From: Terriglobus roseus DSM 18391
GTDB lineage: Bacteria > Acidobacteriota > Terriglobia > Terriglobales > Acidobacteriaceae
NCBI RefSeq assembly: GCF_000265425.1
Contig: NC_018014.1
Location: 3,162,001 to 3,226,000, forward strand
Length of the DNA stretch: 64,000 nucleotides
Reading direction: 5' to 3'
Part shown: positions 36,120 to 45,147 of the stretch, piece after piece
Position numbering within the stretch: position 1 is the first letter of the stretch
How the letters are laid out: each line of letters opens with the position of its first letter
Notes under the pieces: generated by a model
Databases searched by the model: none
What the model was told of the DNA's origin: nothing
The model's input: only the letters and a program-made list of their open reading frames with translations
Position numbers and translations under genes: made by a program

Positions 36120-37340
36120 CTAAGCAACCACCTTGCCATGCGTAGCTTCGTTCAGTGTGTCAGCCCAAGGATCGATCACGATCTTGGTGACTTGGTCTTC
36201 CTTCTTCTGCCACTTGCCGTACATCTCCGGTGCCTGCTCGATACCGATGCGGTGCGAGATCATAAAGCTTGGGTCGATCTGGCCTGCTTCGATGCGCTCA
36301 AGTAGCGGTGCGAGATGCGCCTGCATGTGGGTCTGACCCATGTTCATGTGGACACCCTTGCCGAACGCTGCACCAAAGTTCACCTTATCGAGGACGCCAC
36401 CATAGACGCCAGGGATGGAGATAGTTCCGCCCTTGCGCACGGCCTGAATAGCTTCGCGCAGAACGATGGGACGATCCGTCTCAAGCATCAACGTCTGCTT
36501 CACACTGTCATACAGACCGGCCGTCGTGGCAGCGTGTGCTTCCATACCGACAGCGTCGATACAGGAGTCCGGTCCCATGCCGCCAGTGATATCCCGCAGC
36601 GCTTCCTGGATGCTGAGACCTTCATCGGTGTAGTCCATGATGGTTGCTCCGCAGTAACCCTCTGCGAGGCGGAGACGCTCTGGGAAGCGATCGATGGCGA
36701 TGACCTTCTCTGCGCCCAGCATGTACGCGCTGGCGATGGCGAAGAGCCCCACGGGACCGCAACCCCAAACAGCGACCGTGTCGCCGGGCTTGATGTTTGC
36801 ATTCACAGCAGCCTGGTAGCCGGTTGGGAAAATATCCGAAAGGAAGAGTACCTTCTCGTCCGGGATGTCGCTCTCGATCTTGATGGGTCCCACATCCGCG
36901 AACGGGATGCGTGCGTACTGCGCCTGTCCCCCGGCGTAACCGCCGTACAGATGCGAGAAGCCGAAGAGACCTGATCCCGAGTAGCCATACATCGTTTCGG
37001 CAACCTGGGCGTTGGGGTTGGTGTTATCGCAGACGCTCCATAGATCGCTTGCGCAGAAGAAGCAGCTACCGCATGCGATGGTGAATGGCACCACGACGCG
37101 ATCGCCACGCTTCAACTTCTTCACTTCACTGCCGACCTCTTCGACGATGCCCATGAACTCATGGCCCAGGATGTCTCCGGATTCCATCGACGGGATGAAG
37201 CCACCGTACAGATGCAGATCGCTACCGCAGATTGCGGTACGCGTGACGCGGATGATTGCGTCCTTGGGGTTAATGATCTTTGGGTCCGGAACATTCTGGA
37301 CCTCCATGGACTCTTTGCCCATCCAGCAGACTGCCTTCAT
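36120..37340 (-). CDS. Zinc-dependent alcohol/formaldehyde dehydrogenase (MDR family)
   Basis: 406 residues, NAD-dependent medium-chain dehydrogenase. The catalytic zinc ligands are Cys in [13 protein letters not shown] and His-Glu in [14 protein letters not shown]. The structural-zinc Cys cluster is [17 protein letters not shown]. The Rossmann motif is [14 protein letters not shown]. The length and the long loop after the Cys cluster resemble glutathione-independent formaldehyde dehydrogenase-like enzymes. It is preceded by the SRPBCC gene by about 70 bases, probably one operon. The substrate aldehyde or alcohol is not fixed by sequence. Confidence 0.9.
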   Translation of the reverse strand: MKAVCWMGKESMEVQNVPDPKIINPKDAIIRVTRTAICGSDLHLYGGFIPSMESGDILGHEFMGIVEEVGSEVKKLKRGDRVVVPFTIACGSCFFCASDLWSVCDNTNPNAQVAETMYGYSGSGLFGFSHLYGGYAGGQAQYARIPFADVGPIKIESDIPDEKVLFLSDIFPTGYQAAVNANIKPGDTVAVWGCGPVGLFAIASAYMLGAEKVIAIDRFPERLRLAEGYCGATIMDYTDEGLSIQEALRDITGGMGPDSCIDAVGMEAHAATTAGLYDSVKQTLMLETDRPIVLREAIQAVRKGGTISIPGVYGGVLDKVNFGAAFGKGVHMNMGQTHMQAHLAPLLERIEAGQIDPSFMISHRIGIEQAPEMYGKWQKKEDQVTKIVIDPWADTLNEATHGKVVA

Positions 37341-37410
37341 TGCGTACTCCTTCTAACTTGTCGCGAGTGTTTCGAAATGGTTGACTTACGCAGATCCAGG
37401 GCGATGCAGA

Positions 37411-38052
37411 CTACTGCTGGCTGCTGCCCGGCGGCGTGGGGTTGTTCTCGCCGTACATCCACTTCTTGATGGTTCCGCTTATGCCGCGATCGCCATGCGG
37501 CTGGCCCTTCACGGTAGGAATCTCGCCCGTCTCTGCGAACTGCTTGAAGTGACGCAGATCTTCCGTCACAATCTGTCGCGGGCTGCGCTTGGCTGTCGCG
37601 GCGATCGCATTGCCGAGGGCGCCAGCGGGTACCTTACCCACCTGCACCAGCGTGACGCGTGTGCCCCGCGCTGTCTCTTCAAAGGTGACAACACCACTCT
37701 GCTTTACATCGTCGGTGATGGAGCGCCAGGCAATCTTCTTACCCGGGACGAGCTCTGTTACTTCCGAATCAAACTCAACGCGCTTGCCGTCGGCATCATC
37801 CGGATCACCCATAACCCAATGACTTACACGCTCACTTACAGGATTTACAGAAACGACATACTCCTGCCACAGGGGAATAGAAACGATATCGCTCCACATG
37901 GCGAAGAGAGTCTGAGCGTCCTGACGGATGATCTGCACGGACCGGCCGATGATCTCCCCATCGTCGGTCTTATCGGCCGGAACAAAGTAGCGATTGCCGT
38001 CCTGCTGTGCCATGGGAAAGGTATAGTTCGGCGGATTCTGCGGAGTACTCAT
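37411..38052 (-). CDS. SRPBCC/START-like domain protein (CoxG/cyclase-dehydrase type)
   Basis: 213 residues. The central part (about 35-160) shows the helix-grip pattern: GRSVQIIRQDAQTLFAMWSDIVSIPLWQ, then VTELVPGKKIAWRSITDDVKQSGVVTFEETARGTRVTL. This fold makes a hydrophobic pocket for lipids or polyketides. The C-terminus holds a helix (VTEDLRHFKQFAETGEIPTV) common in this subgroup. No signal peptide. It heads the unit with the alcohol dehydrogenase; a long perfect palindrome lies 160 bases upstream. Confidence 0.85.
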   Translation of the reverse strand: MSTPQNPPNYTFPMAQQDGNRYFVPADKTDDGEIIGRSVQIIRQDAQTLFAMWSDIVSIPLWQEYVVSVNPVSERVSHWVMGDPDDADGKRVEFDSEVTELVPGKKIAWRSITDDVKQSGVVTFEETARGTRVTLVQVGKVPAGALGNAIAATAKRSPRQIVTEDLRHFKQFAETGEIPTVKGQPHGDRGISGTIKKWMYGENNPTPPGSSQQ

Positions 38053-38212
38053 GGTGGCCTCTGTCGTGGTGGCGTTACTGATTCTCTAGTTGTGATGGCA
38101 CAACCGCGACTGTGAGCCACCCGCCGAGCGCCGCAAGCAGCACTTTCCGCACGTCATTTTCACCCGCAGCAACACGGCAGCGTCAGAAAGACACAACTGC
38201 CGCACTTTGTGT

Positions 38213-38242
38213 GACTTATGTGCCTGATATCGCACATAAGTC
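38213..38242. promoter_or_regulatory. Perfect 11-bp inverted repeat, possible operator
   Basis: GACTTATGTGC (38213-38223), CTGATATC, GCACATAAGTC (38232-38242). It is the outstanding feature of the 334-base gap (38053-38386) upstream of the SRPBCC-dehydrogenase unit. No convincing gene lies in this gap. Confidence 0.5.
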
Positions 38243-38335
38243 GATCGACTCTAACCGCAAAAGCCGTCCATGGCGCAGCCGCGTCTCGGTGAATCTGATC
38301 CGTAAGGATTATCAGAACTAGTGAAGCTACAAACA

Positions 38336-38367
38336 AAATGGCAACGCGACGAATCGCGTTGCCATTT
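38336..38367. terminator. Terminator hairpin after the VWFA-type gene
   Basis: AAATGGCAACGCGA (38336-38349) and TCGCGTTGCCATTT (38354-38367) make a perfect 14-bp stem with a CGAA loop; TTGTTTGTAG follows on the minus strand. It lies 20 bases beyond the VWFA-type stop. Confidence 0.85.
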
Positions 38368-38386
38368 GCAACTATGCTTTTGAGGC

Positions 38387-39325
38387 CTATCTGGCGCCGG
38401 CTGCGCCTGCCAGTTGCTGTGCGCGTAGCTTGACGCCCTTGGTGTTGGAGCTGACCTTTACGCGCTGCAGTTTGGTGGAGCCGGTTTGAAAGGTAACCAG
38501 ATAGCTCTCACGCAGCTCAGAGTCGAACTTTCGGAAGTATGGCTCAAGCGAGACCGGGTTGATAGTGCCGCCGTTGAGTGATTCGCCACCTGTGCCTTCG
38601 GCAGTCTGGCTCAGATAGCTCTGCCCGCTGAAGCTGGCGAGATTGCCATTCACCTCGCGACGGCCGTAATAGATCGAATAAACGGGCACGCCGGCACGCT
38701 GGGCGTCCGTAATGGCCTGCGCGACGTAGGGGCTGTCCTGATTCATTGGGCTCACCGATCCGTTGTAGCGATCGATGCCGCTGGTGATCATTAGGACCAC
38801 TCGCGCGACGCCCGGATGTACGGGCCACTTCTTCACCAGATCCTGGAGGCAGAAGTATGGGCTGCCGTCGACGCCTGCCATGGAGATGGGGAGACGGATG
38901 GCCTTGAGCTCCTGCTCAGCCTCCGTGCTGAAGCCCTGGGGAAAATTAACGCCACCATTGCGCATATAGCCAACGCCGACCGCGGTGGTGGGCGAAACGG
39001 TGTTCTTCACAAACGATTCCACTTCATGAAGCTGGATGCCAAAGTTCGAGCGCAGGCCGTCGTCGATCAGCAGCGCGACCTCGGTGCGCACACCGGGCTT
39101 GTTCCCAACGCTAAGCGCTTGCAGAGAGCTGACAGGCACTGTCTTGCCGTTGAACTCCAGCTTGAGATCGGAAGGCTGCAACGTGGGCGCGCCGCCCTTG
39201 CTCTCCGCACGCACGATGATGCTGACAGGCTTTGGGCCTTCCGTGTATGCATCCGAACGCTGCGCGTTCATGCTGAGTGTGGTGCAGCAGACTAGACCTG
39301 CAGTGATTGCCATGGAACGGAACAT
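38387..39325 (-). CDS. Secreted VWFA-related domain protein
   Basis: 312 residues. The signal peptide (MAITAGLVCCTTLSMNAQ) is followed by a von Willebrand A-like domain: EVALLIDDGLRSNFG carries a MIDAS-like DxG variant, and VARVVLMITSGIDRYNG and GVPVYSIYYGRRE match the acidobacterial VWFA-related family. Two Cys stand in the signal region and one at YFCLQDLV. The ATG at 39325 has AAGGAG six bases upstream; a longer frame adds nine residues. Role unknown; such domains usually bind proteins in the envelope. It has its own terminator. Confidence 0.85.
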   Translation of the reverse strand: MFRSMAITAGLVCCTTLSMNAQRSDAYTEGPKPVSIIVRAESKGGAPTLQPSDLKLEFNGKTVPVSSLQALSVGNKPGVRTEVALLIDDGLRSNFGIQLHEVESFVKNTVSPTTAVGVGYMRNGGVNFPQGFSTEAEQELKAIRLPISMAGVDGSPYFCLQDLVKKWPVHPGVARVVLMITSGIDRYNGSVSPMNQDSPYVAQAITDAQRAGVPVYSIYYGRREVNGNLASFSGQSYLSQTAEGTGGESLNGGTINPVSLEPYFRKFDSELRESYLVTFQTGSTKLQRVKVSSNTKGVKLRAQQLAGAAGAR

Positions 39326-39416
39326 AGCGAACTCCTTGAAAGCCGCTGACATGGCTCTCTAGATAAGACGCCGTCCATGAATTTTGGATCGATATTTCTA
39401 CACGCCAATACGGCAT

Positions 39417-39452
39417 GCTGCCCGGTAAGCCTACTTCGGCTCTCCGGGCAGC
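39417..39452 (-). terminator. Terminator-like hairpin after the TonB receptor
   Basis: GCTGCCCGG (39417-39425) pairs with CCGGGCAGC (39444-39452); an inner AGCC/GGCT stem extends it. It lies directly after the receptor stop. Confidence 0.7.
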
Positions 39453-39458
39453 ACTGGA

Positions 39459-41900
39459 TTATTCCGCTGGAAAGCGAACCTTCAGGCCAACACGCACCGT
39501 CAGCGGAAGGCCTGGATAGCCAAACGCGCCAATGTGCTGGTTGTTCAGCAGATTCTCAGCCTGCGTAAACACACCGATCGACGGCCGCCACTGGTAGGTG
39601 ACGCTGGCGTCCAGCTTCGTAAAGCCATAGGCCAGGTTACGGTTCGGCAGCAGCATCGAGTTATCGAAGGTAGAGCTAGAGAACGCATCGATAAACGTCG
39701 AATCATCCGACCGCGAGGACATAGCCCCCTTCAGCGCAGCACCAAACTTGTTGCCCGTGTACTGCACGACGAAGAAGCCCGTGTTCGGCGCGCGCCGGAA
39801 CGGACGCTGACCCACCAGCGGCGAACTGACACCGATGGCAACGCCCGCATACTTGGGGTTTACGGTCGCCGCACCACCAAGCGCCTGCAACGCATCGGTT
39901 GAGAAGGACTGCTTCACCGAAGCATCCAGGTACGTGTAGCCTGCACGAACAAACAGGCGATGCGTCATCTGGTACTGCAGCTCCGCTTCGATGCCCTGCC
40001 CCTGTGTCGACAGAGAGTTCAGATAAAAGCCATACAGCGCCTGCGGCAGCGTCTGGTTGAAGTACTGGTTGTACAGCGACGTCGACACATACTCGATGCC
40101 GCGGCCGTACGTACTGTGAAAGTAAGTGAGGTGCAGAATCGCACGGTCGCTATAGATGTTCTGACTTACGCCACCTTCGTAAGTACGGCTGCGCTGTGCG
40201 CCAATGGGACTGACACGGAACTTTGCAATATCCGCCGTATCGTTGATGCCTTGCAGCGCGGCATACAGCGATGAGAGCTGCGTCGACAGGTTCGGCTCCT
40301 GCACGCCCTTGGCAAAGTTCACACGCAGACGCGTGCCATGGAACCAGCCGGTACCAGGCTGAATGGCATAGTAAGCAAGCCCAAGCTGCGGCTGGCCCTC
40401 AGTGCCATACAGCGAGTTGCGCTGGATCGCACCGCCCAGTGTATAGAAGACTCGGTGACCCACGCTTCCCTGCATCTGCAACGTGTAATCGTAGTTGCTG
40501 CGGCCAACCTGCTGATTGGTGCCGAACAGCGGATACCGATACGAGCCACGCTCATCCTGAAAGCGGAAACCACCAATGACCGTAAGGTGTTCGTTGACCT
40601 TGTAGTCCGTCCGGTAGTCAAGTCCATCGCGGTTCGAGACCAGTTCATAGCGCGTTGGGAACGGATCGTAACCAACGACGGCGCTGCCCGTTGCAGACGT
40701 GCCATTCGCGCCGCGAATCGTCACAACCTTGCCGTAGTAAGTGCCGAAGCCATCCGGTGTGCCGTTGCTGGCAAACTGCTGCGACTGCTCGCGCTTGCGT
40801 GCGCCAATGTAGCGGAAGCTGTTATGCCAGCCGCTTCGACGCGTGTCGTCGATGACGCCGGACATGTACGTGTTCTGATCGCCCTGCTTACCCACCTGCG
40901 TCAGGCCCTGGAAGTCATAGGGGCCCGGCAGTCCCGTTGCAGACACACCATTGCGAACTGTGCCGCGGATGCTGGTAGTGCCCGTGAAGCTATAGCCCAG
41001 GTTCGCAGCAGACGTCGCGGAATGATAGCGGTCATTGGCCAGCGCGTTGGAGGTATCGAAGCGCGAGAAGGCCGTGTAGTAATCCGCCTTGCCGTACGTA
41101 CCGGAGAGCGTCGCTTCATTGCGCCAGGTGTGTAAGTTTCCCGCGTCACCAGAGTAAGTAAGCACCGGCCGAATCGCCGTGCCGTGCGGTGTTTCAAAGC
41201 GCACCACACCCGCGCGCGCATCCGTACCGTAGAGCACGCTATCCGGTCCGCGATGTGACTCCAACGCGCGCACTGCCGTGGAAGATACGGTGCCAAAGTC
41301 AAAGACACCGCCCACGTCGTTCGCGGGTACATCGTCGATCAGGACCTTGTTCGCGTCCGAGTTGCCGCCACGCACAAACAGCGACGTCGCACCACCGTAC
41401 TGGCCGGTCTGTACCATCGATACGCCTGGCTGCAGACGCAGTTCCTGCGTCACGTCGACACGCGTGCTCAGGTCCTGCATCGGAATAATCGTGACGCTAC
41501 CGCTCGTCTGCGCGATCGCCGTGGGTACGCCCGTGGCCGTCACCGTGACTTCACTGCGGACGGGATTGATCGTCATTTGCAGATCGCGTGAGACCACGTC
41601 CAGCGACCGGCCATAGAAAGGCTCGCTGACCTGCACGGCAAAGGCCTGTGCGTTTGCCAGCAGCAAGAAGCGTCCGTCTTCCGTAGAGCGAATTTCGTAC
41701 GAACCATCCGGCAGTGTGACGGTCGATGCCACAACCTGCGTGCCCTTGATTAACTGCACGCGTGCCGATGGAATGGCCCGGCCCAGCGGATCGCGCACGC
41801 TGCCGCGAATGATGACGGCGTGTGCCGTAAGTGTAGTGGTGGACAAGACTGCGGCGAGCCACACGCATGTGCGCGCGCGTCGCCTGGGGATGCAATACAT
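39459..41900 (-). CDS. TonB-dependent outer-membrane receptor, probable cobalamin/corrinoid transporter (BtuB-like)
   Basis: 813 residues. The signal peptide (LAAVLSTTTLTAHA) is followed by a carboxypeptidase-regulatory-like beta domain (about 30-95, IIRGSVRDPLGRAIPSARVQL). The plug domain follows (VDVTQELRLQPGVSM, SLFVRGGNSDANKVLIDDVPAND) and then a long beta-barrel ending in VGLKVRFPAE with an aromatic in the final strand. A cobalamin riboswitch directly upstream makes corrinoid uptake the likely job; this rests on context more than on the barrel sequence. AGGAG precedes the ATG by seven bases. Confidence 0.9.
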   Translation of the reverse strand: MYCIPRRRARTCVWLAAVLSTTTLTAHAVIIRGSVRDPLGRAIPSARVQLIKGTQVVASTVTLPDGSYEIRSTEDGRFLLLANAQAFAVQVSEPFYGRSLDVVSRDLQMTINPVRSEVTVTATGVPTAIAQTSGSVTIIPMQDLSTRVDVTQELRLQPGVSMVQTGQYGGATSLFVRGGNSDANKVLIDDVPANDVGGVFDFGTVSSTAVRALESHRGPDSVLYGTDARAGVVRFETPHGTAIRPVLTYSGDAGNLHTWRNEATLSGTYGKADYYTAFSRFDTSNALANDRYHSATSAANLGYSFTGTTSIRGTVRNGVSATGLPGPYDFQGLTQVGKQGDQNTYMSGVIDDTRRSGWHNSFRYIGARKREQSQQFASNGTPDGFGTYYGKVVTIRGANGTSATGSAVVGYDPFPTRYELVSNRDGLDYRTDYKVNEHLTVIGGFRFQDERGSYRYPLFGTNQQVGRSNYDYTLQMQGSVGHRVFYTLGGAIQRNSLYGTEGQPQLGLAYYAIQPGTGWFHGTRLRVNFAKGVQEPNLSTQLSSLYAALQGINDTADIAKFRVSPIGAQRSRTYEGGVSQNIYSDRAILHLTYFHSTYGRGIEYVSTSLYNQYFNQTLPQALYGFYLNSLSTQGQGIEAELQYQMTHRLFVRAGYTYLDASVKQSFSTDALQALGGAATVNPKYAGVAIGVSSPLVGQRPFRRAPNTGFFVVQYTGNKFGAALKGAMSSRSDDSTFIDAFSSSTFDNSMLLPNRNLAYGFTKLDASVTYQWRPSIGVFTQAENLLNNQHIGAFGYPGLPLTVRVGLKVRFPAE

Positions 41901-41937
41901 TTGAATCTCCTACGCTCCCCCTCGGGGCGTGGTTTGC

Positions 41938-42145
41938 TGTCAGCACCGGAATCGGTCTCCTGACTTACGCGCTTGCGCAGGGCCTCGGTAATGCCACGCA
42001 CCTCGCCTTCCCGCTGTTCGCAGTGACGACCGGCGCCTCGAAGCTCCGCGTCTCCTCAATGCATCGGAGGAGCGCGATTACAGTTGCGGGGCAGTGGCGG
42101 AATCTCACCGCGCTTCCCATTGCATTCCAATGCAGTTGGCGTGAA
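41938..42145 (-). ncRNA. Cobalamin (B12) riboswitch
   Basis: On the minus strand the conserved core is clear: GGGAAGCGCGGTGAGATTCC, CCACTGCCCCGCAACTGTAA (complement of 42076-42095) and the 3' B12 box GTCAGGAGACC (complement of 41954-41964), followed by the closing CCGGTGCTGAC. It leads directly into the TonB-receptor start at 41900, with a C/G-rich hairpin (about 41912-41928) near the ribosome site as a possible expression platform. The outer limits are approximate. Confidence 0.95.
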
Positions 42146-42216
42146 TGTCGAACAGTGCGCCGAAGCGCAGTCTGTCAATGGAGTGTGAACCTCCAGTCTA
42201 CGCGCCACCGGACGCA

Positions 42217-43266
42217 TTAGGCCGCTGTATGTGCCTCTATCGCAACATTTGCCAGGATCGCCGATGCACGCAGGCAGGCGGTTTGATCCACATCGCGATG
42301 CGTCACCAGGCGCACGCTGTGGGCGCTCAGGGCACTGGCAAGTACGCCGTTTTGCTTGAGCGCTGCGACATATGCAGGCGCGTCAAAGGCAGTGGTGAAG
42401 ATCACGATGTTCGTCTCAACATCTGCTGGATCAATCGTGATGCCTTCGATCTTCGCCAAGGCCTCTGCCAGCAGCCTCGCCGTGGCGTGATCCTCGTGCA
42501 GACGCTTCGGCATCTCTTCCAGCGCGATCAAGCCCGCCGCGGCCAGAATGCCCGCCTGCCGCATGCCACCACCCAGCGCCTTGCGGACCATGCGGGCTTC
42601 CCGGATGAATTCCGCAGTGCCAACCAGGAGCGATCCCACCGGCGCGCACAGGCCCTTCGACAGGCAAAAGTTCACCGAGTCATAGCCCTCCGTCAGCGTG
42701 GCAACGTCGGTCTTCAGAGCGGTCGCGGCGTTAAACACTCGCGCACCATCCAGGTGAATGGGCAAGCCGCGGCTGTGCGCGCCATTCCGCAACTCGCGCA
42801 TGACGGCCAGCGGCGTCACCGTGCCGCCTGCCATGTTGTGCGTGTTCTCTACCCAGACCAGGCCGGTCTGTGCCTTGTAGTAAAGACCGGATGTCGCCAG
42901 AGCCGGCTCGATATCCTTCCAGCGCAGAACACCGCGCTGCCCGGCGACCGTACGCAACTGGCAGCCGCTGAACATTGCGGCCATGCCCATCTCCCAGTCC
43001 ATCACATGCGCCCGCGACTCGCAGACAACTTCCCTCCCGGGCTGCGTGTGCAGACGCAGTGCGATCTGATTGCCCATCGATCCGGTCGGCACAAAGATAG
43101 AAGCCTCACGGCCAAAGAGCTCAGCAGCGCGCGCCTCCAGCTTGTTGATCGTCGGGTCCTCGCTGTAGACGTCATCCCCCACCTCAGCGTTGGCCATGGC
43201 AGAACGCATCTCGGGCGTGGGTTTTGTTACGGTGTCGCTGCGAAGGTCGATGATGTTCTCAGGCAC
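42217..43266 (-). CDS. ltaE: Low-specificity L-threonine aldolase
   Basis: 349 residues, PLP enzyme cleaving L-threonine or allo-threonine to glycine and acetaldehyde. [29 protein letters not shown] is the classic start. [11 protein letters not shown] contains the cofactor-binding Asp and Arg, and the PLP lysine is in [12 protein letters not shown]. The start is a GTG at 43266, overlapping the preceding gene by 8 bases. It ends shortly before the riboswitch of the TonB receptor. Confidence 0.93.
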   Translation of the reverse strand: MPENIIDLRSDTVTKPTPEMRSAMANAEVGDDVYSEDPTINKLEARAAELFGREASIFVPTGSMGNQIALRLHTQPGREVVCESRAHVMDWEMGMAAMFSGCQLRTVAGQRGVLRWKDIEPALATSGLYYKAQTGLVWVENTHNMAGGTVTPLAVMRELRNGAHSRGLPIHLDGARVFNAATALKTDVATLTEGYDSVNFCLSKGLCAPVGSLLVGTAEFIREARMVRKALGGGMRQAGILAAAGLIALEEMPKRLHEDHATARLLAEALAKIEGITIDPADVETNIVIFTTAFDAPAYVAALKQNGVLASALSAHSVRLVTHRDVDQTACLRASAILANVAIEAHTAA

Positions 43267-43660
43267 GTTTCAGTTCTCCAGGTTCCGGCAAGCGCAGCAA
43301 AGGCTTGAAATCAACTCGCCAAATATCCAACTCGAACAGGTCGCCATCCTGATCGACGTTAAGCGAAATCTCGAGCCCCATGCCGTCTTCGTCCCTTGCA
43401 CGCACGGCGATCAATTCGTGATCCATCTTCCGAGGCCCGAGCCCCGTAAAACGAAGGCTACCCATGCCGCCGTCCTTCATGAACTCGACACGAGCGTCAG
43501 CCAAATGATCCCGCAGCGATGCGCCGTCCGGCAGCATTTCGAGCATCGCTGTGATCAGCGCTGATTCGCGTGGAGTGAGGGCTCGCGCACCCGGGCTAAC
43601 GTACGGTGATGCGTCCCACGTGGATGTTGCCGTCGTCGAATCTAAAGGCTCGAAACTCAA
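43259..43660 (-). CDS. Uncharacterised small protein (resembles DUF6984-type)
   Basis: 133 residues, no signal peptide. After a variable N-terminus it reads [18 protein letters not shown], then [35 protein letters not shown]. From memory this strand pattern and the FELDxWxVDF block resemble a small unknown-function family (DUF6984). It overlaps the toxin-tail-like gene upstream (65 bases) and the threonine aldolase downstream (8 bases). Sitting right after a toxin-like tail, it could be an immunity protein; this is inference. Confidence 0.6.
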   Translation of the reverse strand: MSFEPLDSTTATSTWDASPYVSPGARALTPRESALITAMLEMLPDGASLRDHLADARVEFMKDGGMGSLRFTGLGPRKMDHELIAVRARDEDGMGLEISLNVDQDGDLFELDIWRVDFKPLLRLPEPGELKRA

Positions 43661-43835
43661 GGTGCACTCCTCTCACATGAACTTCTCCCGTATAGGGTCC
43701 GGCCATGAGTCGGTCCTGCAAGAGCTGCAGATGCTTCGTGATCTCCTGCTCAACGTCGCTTTGTGTCAGTCCTGCCGCATAGGTGTGACGGAAGGTATGT
43801 GAGAGCTGATTGGCATTCCGTCCGAACTCGATCAA
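43596..43835 (-). CDS. Small protein resembling a polymorphic-toxin C-terminal domain
   Basis: 79 residues from a TTG at 43835. FGRNANQLSHTFRHTYAAGL followed by [20 protein letters not shown] and HVGRITVR resembles the tail domains at the ends of RHS and filamentous toxins (pattern recalled, not searched). No ATG fits; in the same frame the codon TAG that ends hemW lies nine codons upstream. Adding one G to CGCGGATGACC upstream would give an ATG start (MSSRDDRHLIEFG), so a one-base error is possible. It may be a relic of a longer toxin, a free-standing effector or a non-toxic relative. Confidence 0.5.
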   Translation of the reverse strand: MIEFGRNANQLSHTFRHTYAAGLTQSDVEQEITKHLQLLQDRLMAGPYTGEVHVRGVHLEFRAFRFDDGNIHVGRITVR

Positions 43836-43862
43836 ATGGCGGTCATCCGCGATGACATGATT

Positions 43863-45059
43863 CTAAGCTGCTGGGATAGCGAGCAATTCTCCAAAAACAC
43901 TGGATGAGAGGATGCGTCCGTTCTGAGTCAATCGGACGGATTCGCGGTCTACAGACATGAAGCCCGCGATAGCAAGCTCACGGGACCTCTCAACAAAGGC
44001 ATCCACCCACGCAGCAGGGTAATCCCGCCGCAACGCGTCGATCGACACGCCCTCGCTCAAACGCAGCCCAAGGAAGATACTCTCCTCCCAGGCTTCAAGT
44101 GCATCCACCCGCTCCACCTCCACGGCCTCGGCGGCGTCCATGTAACCGTCCAGGTCGTCGGCGTTCGCGAAGCGCACAGCCCCACCGGTCTCGGCGTCCA
44201 ACAGCATGGAGTGCGCATCGAGTCCGAAACCGAGGTAGGGTGCCCGTGTCCAGTACTTCAGATTGTGCCGCGACGTATGGCCGGCTCGCGCAAAGTTCGA
44301 GATCTCGTACTGCGTCAGCCCTGCGCCGTTCAACGCTTCACAAGCCTGCGAATAAAGATCCGCAACCAGTGAGTCAGCAGGCGTCGCATTGGCGCCGTAA
44401 CGGACACCCGGTCCGATCAGCTCACGCCCAAGCCGCGAATCCTCATCGACCTCGAGCATGTAGACAGAAACGTGATCGACGCTACTCTCGATGGCCTGCT
44501 GCAACGACTCACTCCAGCTCGCGACCGTCTGGTGCGGCAGCCCGGCGATCAGATCCACGTTGAGATCCCGAACGCCCGCAGCACGCAGGCGTTCCAGCTC
44601 TGCCAGGCACGAAGCACCCGTATGCGAGCGCCCAACAGCCCGCGACTCCGCATCGACGAAGCTCTGCACCCCCAGCGAGATGCGGTTCACACCACTCTTT
44701 AGCAGCGAGTCCAACAGCGCATCGGAGATCTGACCCGGAGCGGCCTCTACGGTGATCTCGGCGTCCTGAAACACTTGAAACTGGTCACGAAGCGCACCAA
44801 AGAGCGCCGTCATCTGCTGTGGCTCCAGCAACGAAGGCGTACCCCCGCCAAGGAAGATCGAATCCACCGCGGATGGGACCGCAAGTCCATGCGGTGACGC
44901 GAAATCGCGCGCGGCGCCAATCTCTGCAATGACCCGATCCACGTAAGCGGCCATGCGCGCGGGCGGGTAAGCGTCTGAGGCGAAGTTGCAGAAGGTGCAC
45001 TTGGCTTTGCAGAACGGCACCGAAAGGTACAGTCCCAGCGTGTTGTCGACCGTGCCCAT
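43863..45059 (-). CDS. hemW: Radical SAM protein HemW (heme chaperone / coproporphyrinogen III oxidase-like)
   Basis: 398 residues. The radical-SAM cluster is YLSVPFCKAKCTFCNF (Cys-x3-Cys-x2-Cys), followed by SIFLGGGTPSLL, NRISLGVQSF, DLIAGLPHQT and YEISNFARAGHTSRHNLKYW, all typical of HemW. HemW binds heme and delivers it to respiratory enzymes; true HemN activity is less likely at this length. ATG 45059 has GGAG close upstream; a longer frame of 39 residues is not conserved. Divergent from an ABC exporter gene with an 88-base gap. Confidence 0.93.
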   Translation of the reverse strand: MGTVDNTLGLYLSVPFCKAKCTFCNFASDAYPPARMAAYVDRVIAEIGAARDFASPHGLAVPSAVDSIFLGGGTPSLLEPQQMTALFGALRDQFQVFQDAEITVEAAPGQISDALLDSLLKSGVNRISLGVQSFVDAESRAVGRSHTGASCLAELERLRAAGVRDLNVDLIAGLPHQTVASWSESLQQAIESSVDHVSVYMLEVDEDSRLGRELIGPGVRYGANATPADSLVADLYSQACEALNGAGLTQYEISNFARAGHTSRHNLKYWTRAPYLGFGLDAHSMLLDAETGGAVRFANADDLDGYMDAAEAVEVERVDALEAWEESIFLGLRLSEGVSIDALRRDYPAAWVDAFVERSRELAIAGFMSVDRESVRLTQNGRILSSSVFGELLAIPAA

Positions 45060-45147
45060 GGCTCCATTTTCCCACGTTGGTGCTGGCCGCCCCATACGAA
45101 AGCTGCACCGGAGCGGCCCCGGCCCACATCTACAATGGGACAGACTC

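Noticed and set aside
38112..38321. A 69-codon plus-strand frame in the gap upstream of the SRPBCC gene
   Set aside because: No ribosome site and no conserved text, and it runs across the palindrome at 38213-38242; the gap looks regulatory.
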